64,000 nucleotides of DNA from Arctopsyche grandis (lineage: Eukaryota > Arthropoda > Insecta > Trichoptera > Hydropsychidae), in assembly GCF_051622035.1 (NCBI RefSeq), contig NC_135367.1, forward strand, positions 14,436,501 through 14,500,500, in the 5' to 3' direction. A program made the position numbers and the translations under genes. Numbering within the stretch: position 1 is the first letter of the stretch; each line of letters opens with the position of its first letter. The notes under the pieces are model-generated. The model saw nothing but the letters and a program-made list of their open reading frames with translations, did no database searches and was not told the origin of the DNA. This document shows positions 57,260 through 64,000 of this stretch, piece by piece.

Positions 57260-60200
57260 GTTTTCATTATACTTGCCTAGTTCGTTTTTAAGAATGTAAA
57301 TTATTAATAATGTAATTTTTAAAAATAAAACAACATCTCAGTCTTAAAATATATATATATTTAATATATTCATGAGTTAATATTTGAAGACATTTTAATC
57401 TAATATATACATTTAGGATATTGGGATCGTATTGACAAGTCAATAGTTCAAAAAATAAAAATAGAACTTGCACATGACTCGCACGTAAATGCATACCTTC
57501 ACACTGCCAAGATCACAGATAAACTTCAAGTTTTCTACTTTTAGAAATAACTCTCAAAACAACTCCTCTAAAAGTTCTGCCACTACCTTCTTGAAGACAT
57601 GATGCAAAGATTAGTAATAAAATCAACACTATTGAAGTAAATTGTTGGAATATAATGAGGCACATGCATGGTCTAAATCAGAGATTCCCAAACTATCAGC
57701 GGGAGTTGAATCAATATTTGAAATTTGCGGAAGTTTTGGGATCCCTGAACTAAATGGATCTAATAATAATTATCTATCGACTATAATACAGTAATTGAAA
57801 AAATATTTGCTTGTCGCCACACTCTCAAACTGTTATTGCTAGAAATAATAGTGAATATTAACCAAAATCATTTCATATACTTGAAATTACAATGAATTCC
57901 TATAATACATTTGGATTCATTTATATTAAAAATGCAATACAAAGGATTTTAGTCTAAATTAAACATCAATACTATAAGATTCAATTTCTTTTCTGATTAA
58001 GAAAGTCACCGACGATATTGAGCAGCGTATTCAACACCATCTTAGTTACAATTCTATATATTTTAAAAGGCAAAATGTTCGACAAAACCCACAAACGGTT
58101 AAATATTTCAATATTTTATCCGTAGTATACTACAAAATGAAACCTTTTTAATCTAATGTGAATTAATATTTTCTTTAACTTCTAAAGATTGATACAAAAT
58201 GCCAAAAACTAGGGGCAGTGAGACTATGTTTATTTTTATTATAAATTGTGTTACTCGACCGTCTTAACTAATGCAAAATTTTCAATGGAACAAAGTATTC
58301 ACTACCTTAAAAGTACTAGAGCTGTGACCCATCCAAAACTACACTGTATAAGAAAATACACTCCTTTCCATACCTCACTAGCACCAGTACTTCGAAGAAA
58401 GTATATTTTAATTAACTTTAAACATACCTTAGAGACAAGATCTAACATAATTTATTCCATCAGATGCGTGCAGTTCTTTGAATGCAAATTTCAAAATTCT
58501 ATCTAATTCCACAGAGTCGAATACGTATGTACAACTTCTTCCCTGCTTCGGATAATGTTATAAGAAGTAAGGTGATCATTATTGACGATACATTCACCGA
58601 CGTTCATAAATCAACCGCACCGACATTCATCGTCATAATGTATACAGTAGAATTTATATTGCTATTCTTCTGGAAGATTTGTACTTGTATGTCAATGACA
58701 ATTCATTAAGAGTAAGTATTATTTTCAAAAAAGACTTATCTTGTTCCGTTATATATTATGAAATGTACAACAGCCATGTATGTGGAAGACGAACAAAATA
58801 TTGGACACAATTATAAAACTGCTTCGATGCAATTAAACAGATATTACATTATTATCATTAAATCCAAAGTATCAAAATACGTTTCGAGAATACATAGTAT
58901 ATTGCCATATGGTTGCTTGAAATATTAGAAGTCGACAGAATTGATATCTGGTTCAGTTCATGTTCGTTCTTTTAGTTAACGAAATAAAGAAAACGTTGCT
59001 GTTTAGTTGTTTGGATGGTCGGGTGGGCTTTCCAATGTTTATATACATGAAGAGAAATCATCGAGACAGCCTCGGCGTTATTTAAAGTATAATCATTAAG
59101 TTCAAAAATTACTTAAGTAATCTGTTGAAATAACAAATTTTGTATTGCTATGATTTTTGACACATTACAGTACTGTATAATAGTATTTCATAGGATAACC
59201 ACTTAACAAGTACAGATAAAAATGTAATTACTTTTAAGTAAAGTACAATATAATATAAAATTAGCATTTCTAAATATTTTAAATCAAACAAATACATAAA
59301 TCTTGCAATATATTTGAGAGCCAAGTAAAATAGGTCAATATTCTGATAAATAATAGTGGCAGTTTCCATGTAAAAACATCAATACCAATGATAGTTATTC
59401 AAAATATGTTATAAATCATTTCTTCTAAACGACTTACCTATCATCTTTCTTTTACCCAGCCACTCTCCGATACATTATCGCACAAATTTGCAAAATACTG
59501 TATTAAGTGGTTAAATAAACAGTTTTCTCACTGTGAATTACACTAAAACTTGCTATGGTTACATTTATGTAAAAATAACAGTTTAAACATGTTCAATGCA
59601 TGCAAATTGAAACCTAAAAGTCAGACAAACGAAATTGTCTATTGAACTTTAAAAGGACACAAATTTTTTATCAAAGCTGAAATTTTAGTATTGGATTCTT
59701 AAACTTTGCGTATAAAGAGACAATACATAGTATATATTTAAAATTTATTTCCTATTTTATGGGTGAAAGTTGGTTTTTTGTTGTTATTTTATTTGAATCA
59801 GTCATAGAATCTATAACAGAAACATCGGAGATGACGTCATCAAAATTTTTTAATTTAAAAATATTTCTATTTTATTTGTTTTCTTTTATTTTATTAATAT
59901 GATAGCTTATAAGTTGTAATTTGAGGAAGGACAAATACAGACATATCAATAAATAAAAATAATACCTTCAATATTTTCATGTTTCACATGAAGTGACATG
60001 TTTTGTACATGAGAAATAAAACAACACATACTTTCATAGACAAGAAATAAAACAATGAAAATATTTTACACTCGATTATCTTTAATAAACATTTCCTAAG
60101 AGGACACCGATGTAAATATGCTCAAAATGTTGGTCTTTCGCTATCATATCACTTCATGTAAAATGACATGCTCAAACACAATTAATTATATATAAAATAT

Positions 60201-61290
60201 TTATATCATTATTAAAATAATAATTATTCAATACATGCCCAGCCTTAAATTTGAAGTGAAATATTCATCGCCTATCTTCAATGCTTAATGTTTCATTAAA
60301 CTACGAGAAGCGTATAATATTGAAAATTCATTTCTTTAAATTGACTAGGAATATTAATAATTCCATAATTTTATTTAAAAACACTAAAGTAATCGCATAC
60401 TTGAAAATGAATATGCCACAACCAACGTCTATCATTTACAAATGTTTAGTAGTTAAAAAAAAAAATAGCACAATAGTCACGGCGACAAATTGGAAACTTT
60501 GATGTGCACGCTACATACATAACAAATGCTCCAATGAAAGATCGGAACCTACACTGTGTTATATTAAGTCATAATATTACTTTTAAATTGCTTTTTTAAT
60601 CAAATTTTATTAATATTTTAACAAACAAGTTAAGATTTATTTTTTATTATTTTATTTCACCAAAATATAATCATAAAAGATCAATAAAAAAGCTCTGTGG
60701 CGTTGAATTCAATAAAAATACAAATCGGATAAATTCATATAATACAATTTTATTTCAGATTTGTTCAAAACCTTCGATAAATAGACTAAAAATACGATAA
60801 AAAAATTGATTTTAAAAATACGACACAAAAATAGTTACATAAAATAATATTAAAAAATAATCGAAGAGATTATGAGTGACTACTAAATTATACATACGTA
60901 TTTACAAGTGAGCAACGAATACTGATGTAAAAAACTACACTTCAAAAATATACAATATAAGTTTGTAAGGATCCACAAAAATATATTTTTAAATTTTGTC
61001 ACAGTACCAAAAAACACTAGGTGTAATTTTATTTGACATTGATGAGCGAATCGGCGTAAAATGGCACCGCGACAAAAACATGCTATTACAGGTATTATTT
61101 TACATATCGAAAAATAGACAAACACTATGTATGTATGTATGTATGTAATAATAATAAAAATTTGAAAGGAATATGTATGCATTTTTTATATACATATCAT
61201 TATACATATATAGTAATTCACGTGAAATAGTATTATACAAAATATATAAGATGATCACAAATTCGAAAATAAATAAATTTTATAACTATT
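57260..61290. other. Intergenic 4 kb, no gene assigned
   Basis: This stretch lies between RpS24 and the 3' end of the convergent transporter. Short open stretches (for example 58246-58709) lack family motifs and splice support. The part beyond about 60700 may be 3' untranslated region of the minus-strand transporter. TGACGTCA occurs once at about 59833. No tRNA or snRNA is recognised. Confidence 0.35.
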
Positions 61291-61295
61291 ATAAG

Positions 61296-61429
61296 TAAAG
61301 CCCGGATAACCAGCATGCCGTTCATTGTTCAAATGTTGTAAATGCATTGTTAAAGTTTTGCCGAACCTTTTGCACAAAGCATTTACAGCAATTGAAAAAT
61401 GAGCGACGCGGCTTTAGGTCCGTACTCTA
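61296..61429. mobile_element. hAT-type MITE, family A copy 4 (inverted)
   Basis: It begins TAAAGCCCGGATAACC and ends GGTCCGTACTCTA, in the opposite orientation to the other copies. It is flanked by a perfect octamer ATTATAAG (61288-61295 and 61430-61437). The interior shows TTGTAAATGCATTGTTAAAG and GCCGAACC. It lies downstream of the minus-strand transporter stop and may be in its 3' untranslated region. Confidence 0.83.
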
Positions 61430-61437
61430 ATTATAAG

Positions 61438-62457
61438 AAAAAATTCAATATGTGAGACTATTCCGTACACAGCCTGTACATATGGAATACTTCTCCGATT
61501 ATTACTATTCATCGTTACATTTTCTTGACTACATATGTATGTATATGTACGTTTTATTTTTTTCGTAATATAATTAGTTTTATATATGGATTTGTAGATT
61601 TAATTTTAAAGGTCAAAAATCGTACGATTGAAAGTTATCTGCGGAAAGCATTACACAAATCCTTTTTTTTTGTTTATTCTTCAAATTTTATACAATATCT
61701 CATAATATCACAATCTCATCCGTCGACGATTTCAAAGATATGTTTAAAATACATCCTAAAAGCTGTTCGTAGTATAAATTTTCGCATTGTATTCCAAAAC
61801 AATACCATTCCAATTAAATAAAAAAACGTTTTAAAATATAAAAATACTGATAGCACCACATTACAAAAAGTAACACAATCGCTGCTTAAACTATCAGGAC
61901 CTATTTTTTTGGCTTTGCTATCAATAAATAGACAACATACATAAATTAACTATATAGAAGAAGACTGTACGCCATCATGGGAATAGCGGTAACCTTTTTT
62001 TTTGTATCCAATTAAATCCGTTTCAGCGCTCCAAAATTTTAAAAATTCACTAAATTTTGTTTTTTTTACCTTATAATATAAAACACGTCACAGTTACGCG
62101 AGAATTTTCAATTAATTCACAGGTATAATCTAACCGCTAGATTCCTGACCAAACAGGCCATATCACAAAAAGTTTTTTTTAATATTAAATTAAACTCTAC
62201 TCTGAATTTTTCATCGCGAAATTTAAAATTCATTACGCGTATTAAATTTTAAGCACTATAATTTTTTTTCATCATAATAGGAAATACTGCAATAAAATCA
62301 AATAATTTAAAACACCTCCGACCGAAACAGTAACCGCTAAATATTATAATATATATTCATACACATGCGGCCTTTCACCTTTCAGCCCGATACTATAAAT
62401 CATTCAAGTGCTAAAATTAAATTCTCACTGTGTCGATATATATCACGAATGAAAAAA
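61438..62457. other. Probable 3' untranslated region of the minus-strand transporter
   Basis: AT-rich DNA directly downstream (in gene orientation) of the stop codon at 62458-62460. No separate gene is seen. The poly(A) site was not assigned. Confidence 0.35.
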
Positions 62458-64000
62458 TCACACGAAAATACGATTGTTCGCCTCCATCTTTACAATCCCG
62501 TTCGACGTCATGGCCGCACTATTTTCTTTTGAGCTTGCAGACGATTCTTTTCTCCGAAGCGCCCGATATCTTTTTAACCTTTTCGTTACAGGTAGAATGA
62601 AGAGAAGCAATCCGGACAGAGCGATGAACAATCCGGCCAGATAAAACGACAGTTCATATGTGCCTGTGATGTCGTAAATCCATCCTGAAATATATATTTA
62701 AGAATAAAATTAATCCATGAACACAAAATGTTAATAATTCAACTGTTTTTATTTTCTCATTCAACTTTTATTATTATTTATTTTATTTAAAATAATTGGA
62801 GGAGGCAGCATAGCCAATGAAGCAATGAGTTTGTCAATCAGTTAAGAGTTTTAGAAAATTACAAAGCAATAATAAAAACATGTAGAAAGTTGTGTATAAT
62901 TCAAGAATATTAAAATGCATATACATATGTAAAAACAATAATAGTAAAGAGAAAGAAAATGTGATCGAAAAAAAAGACCGAGGTGGTTTAGCCAGCAGCG
63001 TGGCTCGGTGGTAGCGTTTATACTAAGCACCGAGAGGTCGCCGGGTTCGATCCCGTGACTTGCCCTCAATTGAAAAGAATTTATTTAGAGTATAATCTTA
63101 AATGCTGCTGCTCAGACTTGGATATTTGTGACTCCAAGTCGATCGTTTTCTATCAGAGTTTGTCAATTTATCTAATTTAATTGTTGAAACGGTTCATCCA
63201 TCAAATTGGCAAAAGCCATTCTACCCACTGTCACAAAAAAAAAAAAGTTATTATCTATAACATAGATGTCTCACTAATTCTTATATATAGTATCTGTATT
63301 CTTATATATGTATAGTATTTGTATTATGCTTATATGTATGTCTGGTCACAGTGACGCGTTAGAATATTCTGTAATGTCACTGTGGCAAATGTGTAAATAA
63401 ATAAATAAAAAAAATTAACTAAAAACTACTAATTCATTGAGTAGACTATTCCAAATTTTAGCCACTCTACATATTTAAAAAAAACGTAACAAAAGGCTTT
63501 AAAAAAATAAATCTCTAATAATTTTGTAAGATATCTTTTTGGAGTTTGACCTCTCAGATGAATATTTTTGCTAAATGTTAGGAGTAGGACTAAAAATATT
63601 CGAATTATTCGAATGTCGAATATCGAATAGTAAGCTTTAAATTATTTAGATTAAGTTTAAGAAAGGTCAATTTATTATTAAAATTTCAACAGAATTCTAA
63701 TCTGGTAAATAGAATCAAATTTCCTGCAGATCGAAAATAAAAAAAAATTATTCGTATAAAAAGAACATATTCGAAAACACAGAGATGCTCACATTTTCAT
63801 GAGAGCATTTTTCGAGCTCCATCATGTCCTAATAAACCTTTTCTTTAAAAAAAAATCGACTTTACATATAATACAATGATATATGGAAACAAACAAACCG
63901 GCTAGAGGAGGTCCGATCAAATTAGCGACACCTTGCACGAGCAAGAGTAATCCATAGGCGTTGGTGAAATTCTCCAATGTGATCAGCTCCACTAGGATGA
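62458..64000 (-). CDS. Monocarboxylate transporter-like protein, 3' part (runs off window)
   Basis: Two exons are visible on the minus strand: 64000-63899 (partial) and 62684-62458. The first encodes ILVELITLENFTNAYGLLLL then VQGVANLIGPPLAG, and the second WIYDITGTYELSFYLAGLFI, then ALSGLLLFILPVTKRLKRY and a hydrophilic tail ending NNRIFV. This is the TM10-TM12 region and cytoplasmic tail of an MCT family protein. The intron is GT-AG and splits the Gly codon after GPPLA in phase 1. That is exactly the position and phase of the last intron in the plus-strand MCT-like gene (GPPIS-G). The intron contains a SINE. Most of the gene lies outside the window. Confidence 0.93.
62993..63412 (+). mobile_element. 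tRNA-derived SINE with hairpin tail
   Basis: The A box TGGCTCGGTGG (63001-63011) and B box GGGTTCGATCCC (63043-63054) form a tRNA-like head. The core contains TGACTCCAAGTCGATCG, CTATCAGAGTTTGTCAATTT, TTGTTGAAACGG and TCAAATTGGCAA, shared with the SINE at 36200. The 3' end is the hairpin GGTCACAGTGAC / GTCACTGTGGC, followed by TAAATAAATAAATAAA. It is inserted in the last intron of the minus-strand transporter, in the opposite orientation to that gene. Confidence 0.82.
63413..63898. other. Remaining intron of the minus-strand transporter
   Basis: AT-rich intronic DNA. It contains TTCGAATTATTCGAATGTCGA-like short dyads at about 63599-63625. No other feature. Confidence 0.6.

Noticed and set aside
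58246-58709. Two overlapping plus-strand frames between RpS24 and the convergent transporter
   Set aside because: There is no recognisable domain, no splice support and composition like the surrounding intergenic DNA.
62993-63070. A functional tRNA gene
   Set aside because: Box A and box B are present but the sequence does not fold into a complete cloverleaf with a proper acceptor stem, and it continues into a SINE core and tail.

Overview
The window is nuclear DNA from an insect. It is AT-rich, with spliceosomal introns, long (TA)n tracts, short ACATACATATGTATG-type tracts and a very high load of small transposable elements. The ribosomal protein S24 sequence and the arthropod-type transporter and acyltransferase genes fit a holometabolous insect. 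The order cannot be fixed from the sequence; a lepidopteran-like assignment is only a guess.

Four host genes can be supported. (1) A five-exon gene on the + strand (19901-22544) encodes a 699-residue membrane-anchored O-acyltransferase of the WS/DGAT (WSD) type. (2) A monocarboxylate-transporter-like MFS protein is encoded on the + strand in six exons or fewer (49429-52638, 854 residues). (3) RpS24 is on the + strand (56086-57173, two coding exons). (4) The last two exons of a second monocarboxylate-transporter-like gene lie on the - strand (62458-64000, running off the right edge). The two transporter genes are convergent, flank RpS24, and share an intron at the same codon and phase, so they look like an inverted paralogous pair. 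A weaker candidate is a two-exon - strand fragment with paired CxxC motifs (23123-23912).

The rest is mobile-element territory. Positions 1-8000 hold a tandem pair of short MITEs, two hAT elements, and a piggyBac-like element inserted at TTAA inside another TTAA element; the empty site is preserved in a second copy at 12737-13307. At 10000-12450 there is a decayed LINE end followed by an element carrying a 1.4-kb GC-rich minisatellite. At 15-16.4 kb there is a decayed hAT and a foldback. At 24-30 kb there are two copies of a short TIR element, a long palindromic MITE, and a hAT with a LINE end and a long (TA)n tract inside. At 32.3-35 kb there is another element with a GC-rich repeat, a nested hAT MITE, and a hAT with transposase remains. 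At 36-42 kb there is a SINE, two solo LTRs, a foldback, a hAT and LINE ends. At 45-47.5 kb there are two palindromic elements, a TIR element and a 101-bp tandem array. Solo LTRs, SINEs and MITEs also punctuate the 48-64 kb gene region.

The most interesting non-genic signals are these. A SINE superfamily joins different tRNA-like heads to one shared core. The 3' tail of one SINE matches the hairpin end of a LINE present in the same window. A second 3'-terminal hairpin has conserved loop sequence but a compensated stem. Unrelated-looking palindromic elements share one internal motif. Many hAT-type elements have intact 8-bp target duplications, suggesting fairly recent activity.
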